A stretch of DNA of 64,000 nt from Sphingobacterium siyangense. GTDB taxonomy: Bacteria; Bacteroidota; Bacteroidia; Sphingobacteriales; Sphingobacteriaceae. Positions 51,327 to 59,719 of the stretch are shown here, piece by piece. The position numbers were made by a program, and so were the translations under genes. The notes beneath the pieces are model-generated. The model did not search any database and was not told the origin of the DNA. It was given only the letters and a program-made list of their open reading frames with translations. How positions within the stretch are numbered: position 1 is the stretch's first letter; each line of letters starts with the position of its first letter. The stretch covers positions 62,001-126,000 of the forward strand of contig NZ_VLKR01000018.1 in NCBI RefSeq assembly GCF_007830445.1. The letters run 5' to 3'.

Positions 51327-51918
51327 GGTTTTCTATTTTATTCCAAGATATAAAATGTGGTTGTTTGAGATGATCACCACATTTATAAAAATTCCCATGT
51401 ATCAGTTTACCCTTCAGCTCTACAAGATCGTCAAACTGAAATACAGCAAATGGAATTACCTCAATCATACTCCATCTCTTATCTGAACCATTACGCTCAA
51501 TTAAAGAGTAAGTACGCACCTGTTCTATCGTTGTACTATCCAACCGATTTCGACTCGCCTTTTCGGCAGGGCCATAACCGATCAAGCCCGTTCCAATTAG
51601 ATTAAATTCAAGGTTATAATAATGTTTGCGTCCATCAAATGAAATAAAGAACTCCACACAACTATCTTCCCATACATTTTGATTTGTATCGGAATAATTA
51701 CCCCGAAGTTGTTCTTCGACGACATCGTACTGCAACACTAGATACTCCCGGGTGTAGCCAATCTTAAATTGTACCTCAGGTTTATACGGGAAAGATTCGC
51801 TCCAATTATTAAACTCCAAAGAATGCGATTCAAGATTGCTCAAGAGCTTCGACAAAGTATGATAATCTAGTGTATTGGCCAGCTCCGCTGCGATAGGCAA
51901 AATGGTTAGTTTTTTCAT
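51274..51918 (-). CDS. CBM9-like carbohydrate-binding protein
   Basis: A 214-residue beta-sandwich protein of the carbohydrate-binding family 9-like group: VQFKIGYTREYLVLQYDVVEEQLRG, then DSCVEFFISFDGRKHYYNLEFNLIGT and RWSMIEVIPF. No signal peptide is visible and no catalytic domain is fused, so it is a stand-alone binding module, possibly cytoplasmic; a missed N-terminal extension is not seen. It lies downstream of the sugar kinase with a terminator between them, still in the GH109/kinase neighbourhood. Confidence 0.75.
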   Translation of the reverse strand: MKKLTILPIAAELANTLDYHTLSKLLSNLESHSLEFNNWSESFPYKPEVQFKIGYTREYLVLQYDVVEEQLRGNYSDTNQNVWEDSCVEFFISFDGRKHYYNLEFNLIGTGLIGYGPAEKASRNRLDSTTIEQVRTYSLIERNGSDKRWSMIEVIPFAVFQFDDLVELKGKLIHGNFYKCGDHLKQPHFISWNKIENPTPNFHLPEFFGEMVFG

Positions 51919-51937
51919 TCGAATATTTTTTTATACA

Positions 51938-51973
51938 GAAAAAAGAAGCTTCATCTACGCGATGGAAGCTTCT
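51938..51973 (-). terminator. Terminator of the sugar kinase gene
   Basis: On the minus strand AGAAGCTTCCATC pairs with GATGAAGCTTCT (one bulged base) followed by six T residues, 26 nt after the kinase stop. Confidence 0.75.
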
Positions 51974-51998
51974 CAATATGATTAAAGGTATAAAATTG

Positions 51999-53105
51999 TT
52001 AAATGCAATCAAAAACTACCTTCCGCATAAATGCTTCATTCTTTTCCATCTCTTCAACCAATTTCAGTTGCGTATTTGTACGCACCAGATTATGGTCCTC
52101 ATATTTAGTCTTGTAGTAATGATCTCCTTCCAAATAGTCCGTTAAGAAACGTACTCCTTGCATATATGGCAATAAGAAGGCTCCATCTACTAATGTTTCT
52201 TTCTCCAAAGTTGTCAAGAAGTCATTAGCTTCCTCCAAATAACCTTCGGCATATGCCTTATATAAAGCAAGATTTAGCAGAATTTTCGAAACATCCTTCT
52301 CATCCTCGGCAACGGGGTTAATAATCGTCCGAATAGCATCCCCAAAGTCATATGCCACATAGCCCGGCATGACGGTATCTAAATCGATGACACATTGCAT
52401 CTTATCGTGGCGATCTAAGAGCACATTATTAAACTTTGTATCATTATGTGTAATACGCAGCGGAAGCTCACCCTTACTACCAAGTTCAAGAATGGTTTTC
52501 ATTCGATCTTCACGACTAAAGATAAAATCCAATTTGTCTTTCACCGACGCTACGCGTTGACAGACATCTTTAGCGATTGCTTTTCGAAGATTTTCGAGTC
52601 TAAACTCTATATTATGAAAGTTAGGAAGTACCTCAACGATCGATGAAGCATCTAAATCCGAGAGCTGCTTTTGAAACAAACCAAAAGCGCGACCACCCTC
52701 AGCTGCCTGTACCTCAGTCTCTACAATATCATAGCTTTTAGTATCCTCTATGAGGATAAACATGCGCCAATAATTATCCTGACTATCTTTTATATATAAT
52801 TTCCCATCTTTTGTAGGAACAATTGTCAATACATGATCGCTGATTCTTTTTCCTTCAGCGACTTTAACTTTCTTACTAAGATGCTTGGTGACAATCTCAA
52901 TATTATGCATTAATCCATCCACGTTCGGAAAAACATGGTGGTTAATACGTTGTAATAAATGCGATATACCGCTATCTACAGTAGTAACTACACGATAAGT
53001 ATCATTGATATGACCAGAACCAAACGGTTGCACTGAAATGATATCTCCTTCTAATGTGAATTGTTTTGCTGCGCTCTCTACTACTAATTGGTTAAAATCA
53101 GACAT
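51999..53105 (-). CDS. Phosphotransferase, N-acetylhexosamine 1-kinase-like
   Basis: A 368-residue protein-kinase-like (APH) phosphotransferase. GSGHINDTYRV is the nucleotide-loop start; the catalytic loop is HNDTKFNN with Asp222; the metal-binding IDLDTVMPGYVAYDFGD has Asp241 and Asp243. The DTKFNNVLLD and DLDTVMPG combination is the one seen in N-acetylhexosamine 1-kinase (NahK), which phosphorylates GlcNAc or GalNAc at C1. The divergent GH109 gene would release GalNAc, so GalNAc 1-kinase is a reasonable but untested proposal. The promoter region holds two LacI-type palindromes. Confidence 0.8.
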   Translation of the reverse strand: MSDFNQLVVESAAKQFTLEGDIISVQPFGSGHINDTYRVVTTVDSGISHLLQRINHHVFPNVDGLMHNIEIVTKHLSKKVKVAEGKRISDHVLTIVPTKDGKLYIKDSQDNYWRMFILIEDTKSYDIVETEVQAAEGGRAFGLFQKQLSDLDASSIVEVLPNFHNIEFRLENLRKAIAKDVCQRVASVKDKLDFIFSREDRMKTILELGSKGELPLRITHNDTKFNNVLLDRHDKMQCVIDLDTVMPGYVAYDFGDAIRTIINPVAEDEKDVSKILLNLALYKAYAEGYLEEANDFLTTLEKETLVDGAFLLPYMQGVRFLTDYLEGDHYYKTKYEDHNLVRTNTQLKLVEEMEKNEAFMRKVVFDCI

Positions 53106-53182
53106 TAAACTATGTTTTTTAAATCATCAATGTGCTTGCAATATCACAAATTGAATTAATAAATGATAATTTTTATTTCAAT

Positions 53183-53192
53183 CAAACGTTTG
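53183..53192. promoter_or_regulatory. LacI/CcpA-like operator 1
   Basis: The palindrome CAAACGTTTG with flanks ATCAAACGTTTGCAT matches the core of LacI/CcpA-type operators (central CG dyad). It lies in the 230-nt divergent spacer between the kinase and GH109 genes, 32 bp from operator 2 centre to centre. Confidence 0.65.
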
Positions 53193-53213
53193 CATGAAAT
53201 TTAATAAAATTAA

Positions 53214-53225
53214 GCAAACGTTTGC
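53214..53225. promoter_or_regulatory. LacI/CcpA-like operator 2
   Basis: The perfect 12-bp palindrome GCAAACGTTTGC lies immediately upstream of the GH109 promoter -33 box. Together with operator 1 it could support binding by a tetrameric or paired regulator and looping. No LacI-family gene lies in the window. Confidence 0.7.
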
Positions 53226-53227
53226 AC

Positions 53228-53259
53228 TTTCATTTATCCCAAATGAAATAATATATTTG
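53228..53259 (+). promoter_or_regulatory. Promoter of the GH109 gene
   Basis: TTTC (53228-53231), 20 nt, TATATTTG (53252-53259). Start near 53266; the leader of about 70 nt contains a small hairpin CAGTC-TTAAG-GACTG at 53271-53285. Confidence 0.55.
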
Positions 53260-53335
53260 TTAATAGTAGCCAGTCTTAAGGACTGTTTTCAAACAAGTAA
53301 ATAACTAATATACAAACTCCTTATATCTCAAAACA

Positions 53336-54682
53336 ATGGATAGAAGAAATTTCATAAAATCGACTGCCATCACTACAGCTGGAATCGGTGTCCTTTCAAG
53401 TACAGAATTATTTGCTCAAACAAATGGGAAAATAAAAATCGGTTTTATTGGCGTAGGCCTTAGAGGACGTAATCACGTTCAAATTGCCCTAAACAGAGAT
53501 GATCTAGAAATTGTGGCTGTCTGTGACACCCAGGAAGAATCTCTAGCACAATGCCGTAAACAATTCAATGCAAAAGGCACCAAACTTCCAAAAGAGTATA
53601 CTGGTGGAGTTGATGCTTACAAAAAGATGTTAAGCAATGAAAAATTAGATGCTGTCATTATTGCAACGCCTTGGCAATTCCACAAAAACCAAGCTATTGA
53701 CGCAATGAAAGCTGGTCTATACGTGGGTTGCGAGGTTATTGCAGGTTTAACGCTACAAGATCACTGGGATATTGTGAAAGCATCCGAAGAAACTGGAAAA
53801 CCTTACATGACCCTAGAAAATGTTGCATTCCGTCGTGATGTACTTGCTGTATTGAATATGCACAGACAAGGACTATTTGGTGAATTGTTGCACCTGGAAG
53901 GCGGTTATCAACACGATTTACGCGAGGTATTATTCAATGACGGAAAAGCCTATTATGGCCATGGCGTTGAATATGGTCCGAAAGCAATTTCTGAGGCACA
54001 ATGGCGTACACAGTTCAATATCGACCAAGATGGTGATCTATACCCTACACACGGTTTAGGTCCAATTATGCAATTTGCAGATATCAACAAGGGGAACAGA
54101 TTCACTCATATCACTTCGTACTCAAGTAAAGCCCGTGGATTGGCAGCCTATGTCAATAAAGTTTCCCCGGGACATCCTAACGGTAAGATCAATTACAAAA
54201 ATGGTGATATCACTCAAACGATGTTACAATGTGCGAATGGAGAAACCATGTTATTAACGCATGATACACACTTACCAAGACCTTACTCTATCGGTTTCCG
54301 CGTACAGGGAACAGACGGTATTTGGATGGATGTTGCCAAAGGTATTCACATCGAGGGTAAATCCAAACCACACACTTGGGATTCTGCAGACGAATGGGTA
54401 AAGAAATACGATCACCCAATTTGGCAAAAATATGAGGAGGTAGCAAACGGTTCTGGCCATGGTGGCATGGACTGGTTTGTATTCAATGCGTTCATTCAAG
54501 CTGTAAAACAAAAAGTACAGACTCCAATTGACGTGTATGATTCAGTAACCATGAGCGCTGTATTCCCATTATCTACCGAGTCTATTGCAAAAGGAAATAA
54601 AACGTTGGAATTCCCTGATTTCACAAAAGGAAAATGGAAAACCAAGAAAAATACCTTTATGTTAGATGACAGTGGAATGTAA
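53336..54682 (+). CDS. Gfo/Idh/MocA family protein, GH109-type alpha-N-acetylgalactosaminidase
   Basis: A 448-residue NAD-dependent protein exported by Tat: the N-terminus MDRRNFIKSTAITTAG has the twin-arginine motif. KIGFIGVGLRGRNHV is the NAD-binding Rossmann start. The central YPTHGLGP (His239) and GHGGMDWFV motifs are those of glycoside hydrolase family 109, which cleaves alpha-linked GalNAc using bound NAD. Length (about 450) agrees. Folded export with cofactor fits the Tat route. It diverges from a NahK-like kinase. A plain oxidoreductase role cannot be excluded from sequence alone. Confidence 0.85.
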   Translation: MDRRNFIKSTAITTAGIGVLSSTELFAQTNGKIKIGFIGVGLRGRNHVQIALNRDDLEIVAVCDTQEESLAQCRKQFNAKGTKLPKEYTGGVDAYKKMLSNEKLDAVIIATPWQFHKNQAIDAMKAGLYVGCEVIAGLTLQDHWDIVKASEETGKPYMTLENVAFRRDVLAVLNMHRQGLFGELLHLEGGYQHDLREVLFNDGKAYYGHGVEYGPKAISEAQWRTQFNIDQDGDLYPTHGLGPIMQFADINKGNRFTHITSYSSKARGLAAYVNKVSPGHPNGKINYKNGDITQTMLQCANGETMLLTHDTHLPRPYSIGFRVQGTDGIWMDVAKGIHIEGKSKPHTWDSADEWVKKYDHPIWQKYEEVANGSGHGGMDWFVFNAFIQAVKQKVQTPIDVYDSVTMSAVFPLSTESIAKGNKTLEFPDFTKGKWKTKKNTFMLDDSGM

Positions 54683-54706
54683 TTGAAAAAACACGCTTAT
54701 TATCAT

Positions 54707-54738
54707 AAAAGCCGTATTGAAAGATATACGGCTTTTTT
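54707..54738 (+). terminator. Terminator of the GH109 gene
   Basis: AAAAGCCGTAT pairs with ATACGGCTTTT around an 8-nt loop with a T-run. Confidence 0.88.
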
Positions 54739-54826
54739 TATGAATGCCTGACATAATCATAATAATCCTACTATTTGGCCGGTCTTTTCCGTAAATTAGC
54801 CTAGCAAACAACTTTTTCAACTCATT

Positions 54827-56119
54827 ATGCTTACCGAAGCAATTATTATTTTAGTCCTGATTATTCTAAACGGAATACTGTCGGCATCAGAAATATCCAT
54901 CGTGTCCAGCAGAAAGGCAAGGCTACAGGCTGAAAGCGATAAAAACAATGCCGCTGCAAAAATAGCGCTAAACCTAAAAGAATCGCCCAACAGCTTTCTA
55001 TCCACTGTACAAATAGGCATTACCCTTATTGGCATCTTAACCGGATTCTTTTCTGGCGGCAGTATTTCATCTTACCTGGTAGAGATCTTTAATAAATCTA
55101 GTATCATAGCCCCCTATAGCGAACAGCTCGCCGTCATCATTGTCGTCTTTATCATCACCTACTTTTCGTTGGTGCTTGGTGAACTGGTCCCCAAACGTAT
55201 CGGTATGGCTATTCCGGAGAAGTACGCCATGCTGATTGCTTACCCGATGAACCTGCTTAGCAAAATCGTTCGGCCATTTGTATGGCTACTCAGTATGTCG
55301 ACGGAGTTTATTGTCAAAATACTCAATATCAAGAGCAGCGGCAATAGTGTCACAGAAGAAGAAATTAAGACATTAGTAGACGAAGGTGTTGACAGTGGCG
55401 TCATCGAAGGTATTGAGCACGATATCGTCGACCGTTTGTTGAGTTTAGGGGACAAAAAAGCGGTCAACCTAATGACTCACCGCAAAAACATTGTTTTTTT
55501 GGATCTGGAAGATTCCTTTGAAGAAAACAGAAAGATCATTTTGGACAACGATCATTCCATCTACCCAGTTTGTGAAGGTGGTCTCGACAATATCAAAGGT
55601 GTTGTTCATGTAAAATCATTACTCCGTCAATGCCTCCAGAACGAAGCATTTGATCTCAGAACACTTATGTTACCGATCAAGTTTGTTAACGAATTCAGTT
55701 CATCGTATAGCATTATGAATACCTTGCGTACCTCCAGTATCCATCAAGCGGTTGTCATTGATGAGTATGGGTCACCACAGGGAATTATTACCTTACGGGA
55801 TATCGTTGGCGATTTGGTTGGCAACATCACAGAAAGTGACCTAAGTGCCCGTCCGACAATACGTCAATTGGAAAACGGCGATTATGTTGTCGACGGACAA
55901 TATCAGATCGAGGACCTTTTGGATGAATTTGAAATCGGTCTTTCTGAAGAAGATGAAGATGAGATCAGCAATGTAACCACCGTAGGAGGCCTCGTGTTCC
56001 TAAGATTAGATCACGTACCCGAAGAAGGTGAACGCGTGCGATTTAAAAACCTAATTTTTGAGGTGCTCGATATGGATGGACACCGCATCGATAAACTGCT
56101 TTTAAAAGTAGAAGAATAA
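54827..56119 (+). CDS. CNNM/CorC-type hemolysin family transporter
   Basis: A 430-residue inner-membrane protein. DUF21/CNNM membrane domain with about four helices (residues 1-160: ILNGILSASEISIVSSRKARL, FLSTVQIGITLIGILTGFFSGG, LGELVPKRIG), two CBS domains (about 205-330) and a CorC_HlyC domain (about 345-430: RQLENGDYVVDGQYQIEDLLDEF). Family members take part in magnesium or cobalt export and in metal homeostasis; the old name hemolysin is not functional. Single gene with its own strong terminator. Confidence 0.93.
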   Translation: MLTEAIIILVLIILNGILSASEISIVSSRKARLQAESDKNNAAAKIALNLKESPNSFLSTVQIGITLIGILTGFFSGGSISSYLVEIFNKSSIIAPYSEQLAVIIVVFIITYFSLVLGELVPKRIGMAIPEKYAMLIAYPMNLLSKIVRPFVWLLSMSTEFIVKILNIKSSGNSVTEEEIKTLVDEGVDSGVIEGIEHDIVDRLLSLGDKKAVNLMTHRKNIVFLDLEDSFEENRKIILDNDHSIYPVCEGGLDNIKGVVHVKSLLRQCLQNEAFDLRTLMLPIKFVNEFSSSYSIMNTLRTSSIHQAVVIDEYGSPQGIITLRDIVGDLVGNITESDLSARPTIRQLENGDYVVDGQYQIEDLLDEFEIGLSEEDEDEISNVTTVGGLVFLRLDHVPEEGERVRFKNLIFEVLDMDGHRIDKLLLKVEE

Positions 56120-56128
56120 AAGCGAGAT

Positions 56129-56174
56129 AAAAAGCAGAGGGTTGATCAGTGTAATGATCAACCCTCCGCTTTTT
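56129..56174. terminator. Bidirectional terminator
   Basis: A long stem AAAAGC-GAGGGTTGATCA pairs with TGATCAACCCTC-GCTTTT around a 6-nt loop, between the convergent CNNM and POT genes. Confidence 0.88.
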
Positions 56175-56197
56175 ATATGCTCACCTTTTACAACAAT

Positions 56198-57787
56198 TTA
56201 GTTGATGCCGTGCATCATTTTTTTCAATAAGGGGTTAAAGATGATCAACAACAATGCAGTAACTCCCGGAACTATTGCAAATATCATAAAGAAGTAAGAC
56301 ATCGAATGTTCTTCTGTAATGCGATCAATGTATGAGCCTAAAAATCCACCGATAAAATTGGCAATAGCCGAAGCACAGAACCAACAACCGAAAAGAAGTC
56401 CCAAAAATTTCTTTGGAGAAAGCTTACTGACATAAGACAAACCAACAGGTGACAAACAAAGCTCTCCTGCAGAATGGAAAAAATAGGCGATTACAAGCCA
56501 AATCATACTGACAGAGGCTCTCTTGGCACCTTGGGGAATTTCACTCGCCCCATAAGCCAATGCTGCAAATCCGATACCTACTAATATTAAGCCCAATGCA
56601 AACTTAACAGGACCAGACGGATTCCATATTTTTTCCCAGAATTTACTAAATGACGATGCCAGTGAAATGATAAAAAATGCATTCAAAATCTGAAACCATG
56701 AAGCGCCGACTTCTGATCCAGTTATTCCTATTTCTCTAAAGACTTTCCAAAGTCCCAAACACCAAATTATACCAAACGAAATACCAGTAAATAAAATCGT
56801 TAATGGATATTGTTTATATATCTTTCTAGCCAATGCTGTTAAAACAATTGTGACTATAACAATAGGCACAATGGTCAAAATAGTATCAATCCATTTAAAC
56901 GTCACCGCCGAACTTCCAGACAGAACCCTTTGCGTATAGTCCTTGGCAAAGATTGACATCGATCCTCCTGCCTGTTCAAAAGACAGAAAGAAAACTACAC
57001 TAGCCAACATGAATATGGTGACGACGATCAATCTATCTCGGACAACATGTGCTGGAATGACCTCTTCCTCTTCTTCGTGATTCTTGATCTTTTTTTCATG
57101 GTAAGCCCGAAGTGCTTTAGGAGAATCTCCGATGATACCAAATATCTTTTGTCCAAAATAGAATTGCAACATACCAAAGAACATAAACACTCCAGCAAGT
57201 CCGAATCCATAATGCCAACCAATTTTTTCGCCGATATACCCACATAGAAGCATTCCCAAAAATGACCCGGCATTGATGCCCATGTAGAATATGGTATACC
57301 CTGCATCTTTTTTAGGACTTTGATCCGGATAAAGATTTCCCACCATAGAAGAAATATTAGGCTTAAACATCCCGTTACCCAAAATCATTAACACAAGACC
57401 TAAATAAAAGAAATTTGAATTTACGCCCTCAAATGCCATAGACAAATGCCCCAAGGTCATGACCAAAGCACCGATCAAAATTGCCTTTTTAAAACCGGTT
57501 AGCTTATCCGCTATCATTCCACCGATCAATGGTGTCAAATAGACGAAACCAGTATACAAACCGTAAAGTTTCATGGCCCGTTCATTACTCCATTCCCATC
57601 CTCCATCAGCAATGGAACTTATTAAAAATAAGGTCAACAATGCCCGCATACCGTAGTAGCTGAACCGCTCCCACATCTCTGTAAAGAATAGCACAAATAA
57701 TCCGGCAGGATGTCCATTTACCATCTTGTCATCGATCCCCTGCTTAGCAAGATGCGCTACAAGAACTTGATCTTTTTCTTGATTCAT
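56198..57787 (-). CDS. POT family peptide transporter (MFS) 3
   Basis: A 529-residue POT transporter: FFTEMWERFSYYGMR with Glu37, Glu40 and Arg41; LGNGMFKPNISSMVGNLYPD and AGYTIFYMGINAGSFLGMLLCGYIGEKIGWHYGFGLA as family signatures. It is a close paralogue of the next gene upstream (57871): the N-terminal GHPAGLFVLFFTEMWERFSYYGMRALL stretch and the C-terminus are nearly the same, which points to local duplication. Likely uptake of small peptides with protons. Confidence 0.93.
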   Translation of the reverse strand: MNQEKDQVLVAHLAKQGIDDKMVNGHPAGLFVLFFTEMWERFSYYGMRALLTLFLISSIADGGWEWSNERAMKLYGLYTGFVYLTPLIGGMIADKLTGFKKAILIGALVMTLGHLSMAFEGVNSNFFYLGLVLMILGNGMFKPNISSMVGNLYPDQSPKKDAGYTIFYMGINAGSFLGMLLCGYIGEKIGWHYGFGLAGVFMFFGMLQFYFGQKIFGIIGDSPKALRAYHEKKIKNHEEEEEVIPAHVVRDRLIVVTIFMLASVVFFLSFEQAGGSMSIFAKDYTQRVLSGSSAVTFKWIDTILTIVPIVIVTIVLTALARKIYKQYPLTILFTGISFGIIWCLGLWKVFREIGITGSEVGASWFQILNAFFIISLASSFSKFWEKIWNPSGPVKFALGLILVGIGFAALAYGASEIPQGAKRASVSMIWLVIAYFFHSAGELCLSPVGLSYVSKLSPKKFLGLLFGCWFCASAIANFIGGFLGSYIDRITEEHSMSYFFMIFAIVPGVTALLLIIFNPLLKKMMHGIN

Positions 57788-57870
57788 ATAATTTCAATAA
57801 TTGTTTTATAACTCAGGTTTTGTTTTTATTTTGATAAAAATCGCTTGAAGATACACTATTTTTCTATGAA

Positions 57871-59445
57871 TTAATCAATTCCATGCATCATCTTTTTTAT
57901 TTTTTTGTTGCCTAGAATAAGAAATACAGCAGCCACCATAGGGATCACTGTAAACACAGCAAAGAAGTAAGACATCGAATGAGATTCAGTAATCTTATCA
58001 ATATACGACCCAATAAAGCCCCCTATAAAATTAGCTATGGCATTGGCACAAAACCAAAAACCAAACAATAACCCCAGGAATTTTTTGGGCGATAGTTTAC
58101 TGACATAAGAAAGGCCAACCGGACCAATACACAATTCGCCCACTGTATGAAAAAAGTATGCCAATACCAACCAGATCATACTAACAGAGGCCGTCTTTGC
58201 ACCGGTAGGAATCTCAGAGCTTCCAATAGATAAAGCTGCAAAACCAACTCCAACTAATGTCAGTCCCATGGCAAACTTAATCGGACCAGAAGGATTCCAT
58301 ACTTTCTCCCATATCTTACTGAATGATGTGGCCAGCGTAATGATAAAGAAAGAATTTAACATCGGAAACCAGGATACAGTTACTTCGGAATTCATACCAT
58401 AATATTCCCGATAAACTTTCCAAAGACACAAAGACCAAATGATCACAAAAGAAATACTCGAAAAAAGTATGATCATAGGGTATTTACGTATGATTTTCTT
58501 CGCTAAAACAAACAGTACTCCGGTAATTACCACAATCGGCAAAACCGTCAATGCAGCATCCAGCCATTTAAATAAAACCGCTACTTCACCACTCAATACC
58601 CGTTGTGTATAATTTTTTGCAAAGATCGTCATCGAGCCACCTGCTTGCTCAAAAGCTAAATGGAAAACAATACTTGACAACATAAAAATGGCTATTACCA
58701 GCAAACGATCACGAACAATATGCTTTGGATTTTCTTCTTGACCGGCCGCAATATCGGTTAACTCGTCTTGTTTCTCGGGTGTATTTCCAATTTTTCCGAA
58801 AATGGGTTGTGCAAAATAGAACTGCAACATTCCCAAAAACATAAATACTCCGGCAAGCCCAAAGCCATAATGCCAGCCGATCTTCTCACCAATATAACCG
58901 CATAGCATCATTCCTAAAAACGCTCCCCCGTTGATGCCCATATAAAAGATGGTATAACCAGCATCCTTTTTTCCTCCTTTATCCGGATATAATTTCCCTA
59001 CCATCGAAGAAATATTGGGTTTGAACAATCCATTTCCCAAAACAATCAGCACCAACCCTGCCAAAAAAAAGCTTTTATTAAATCCCTCTAAAGCCATAGC
59101 GATATGCCCGAGAGTCATAATTACAGCCCCCACCATAATGGATTTTTTATATCCTGTAAGACGGTCGGCTATAATTCCGCCGAACAAGGGCGTTAAAAAC
59201 ACCATCCCGGTGTACAAACCGTAAAGCTTCATCGCTTCGGAGTTGGTCCAGCCCCATCCTTGTTGGGCGATGGTAGAAACTAGAAAATTCACCAACAGCG
59301 CCCGCATGCCATAGTAGCTAAAACGCTCCCACATCTCTGTGAAGAATAATACGAACAAGCCGGCTGGATGCCCTTGTACCAATACATGTTCCGCCCCTAC
59401 TTTTTGCAAATGGGTTTCAAGAACAGCATTTTTTTCAAAATTCAT
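57871..59445 (-). CDS. POT family peptide transporter (MFS) 4
   Basis: A 524-residue POT transporter, Glu37, Glu40 and Arg41 in FFTEMWERFSYYGMR. Core segments (SMVGKLYPDKGGKKDAGYTI, GYIGEKIGWHYGFGLAGVFM) closely match the gene at 56198, from which it is separated by 83 nt. The central loop differs in sequence (residues 225-245, PEKQDELTDIAAGQEE against PKALRAYHEKKIKNHE), so the substrate range or regulation may have diverged. It is upstream of the 56198 copy on the same strand. Confidence 0.93.
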   Translation of the reverse strand: MNFEKNAVLETHLQKVGAEHVLVQGHPAGLFVLFFTEMWERFSYYGMRALLVNFLVSTIAQQGWGWTNSEAMKLYGLYTGMVFLTPLFGGIIADRLTGYKKSIMVGAVIMTLGHIAMALEGFNKSFFLAGLVLIVLGNGLFKPNISSMVGKLYPDKGGKKDAGYTIFYMGINGGAFLGMMLCGYIGEKIGWHYGFGLAGVFMFLGMLQFYFAQPIFGKIGNTPEKQDELTDIAAGQEENPKHIVRDRLLVIAIFMLSSIVFHLAFEQAGGSMTIFAKNYTQRVLSGEVAVLFKWLDAALTVLPIVVITGVLFVLAKKIIRKYPMIILFSSISFVIIWSLCLWKVYREYYGMNSEVTVSWFPMLNSFFIITLATSFSKIWEKVWNPSGPIKFAMGLTLVGVGFAALSIGSSEIPTGAKTASVSMIWLVLAYFFHTVGELCIGPVGLSYVSKLSPKKFLGLLFGFWFCANAIANFIGGFIGSYIDKITESHSMSYFFAVFTVIPMVAAVFLILGNKKIKKMMHGID

Positions 59446-59666
59446 GTTTTTTTAGTCGTTATTTTTCAAAATAAGGTAGTGCGATTTCCATTTATAAGTA
59501 TACCATCAGTAAATGGAAAAATCCGATGGTCCTCTACACCAAGAAAGTAGTGATTCACTCATCTTCATATACTCAAGCAAGATAGTGAAGATTTTAATAG
59601 GTTTCTAACAAATGGACTTCAGTTTTTTTAGTTGTTGCATCCGAGCAACACATCAATTAAAACCTA
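59446..59666. other. Spacer with nested inverted repeats
   Basis: No gene. It holds TTAATAGGTTT (59594-59604) and the inverse AAACCTATT (59661-59669), which enclose a small hairpin GTTGC-ATCCGA-GCAAC (about 59633-59648). Together with the next hairpin this could form a structured minus-strand RNA behind the Tat-exported protein gene. Confidence 0.4.
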
Positions 59667-59717
59667 TTTAACTATTCGAGTTCTTTCCATTGACAGAAAA
59701 GAACTCGAATAGTTAAA
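59667..59717 (-). terminator. 20-bp perfect hairpin after the TIM-barrel gene
   Basis: TTTAACTATTCGAGTTCTTT pairs perfectly with 59698-59717 around an 11-nt loop, beginning directly after the stop codon at 59720. The stretch that follows on the minus strand is only moderately T-rich (TAGGTTTTAATT), so it may protect the 3' end rather than be an efficient terminator. Confidence 0.6.
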
Positions 59718-59719
59718 TT

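Noticed and set aside
53336..54682. Simple sugar dehydrogenase annotation for the Gfo/Idh/MocA protein
   Set aside because: The Tat signal plus YPTHGLGP and GHGGMD motifs fit GH109 better, although activity is unproven.
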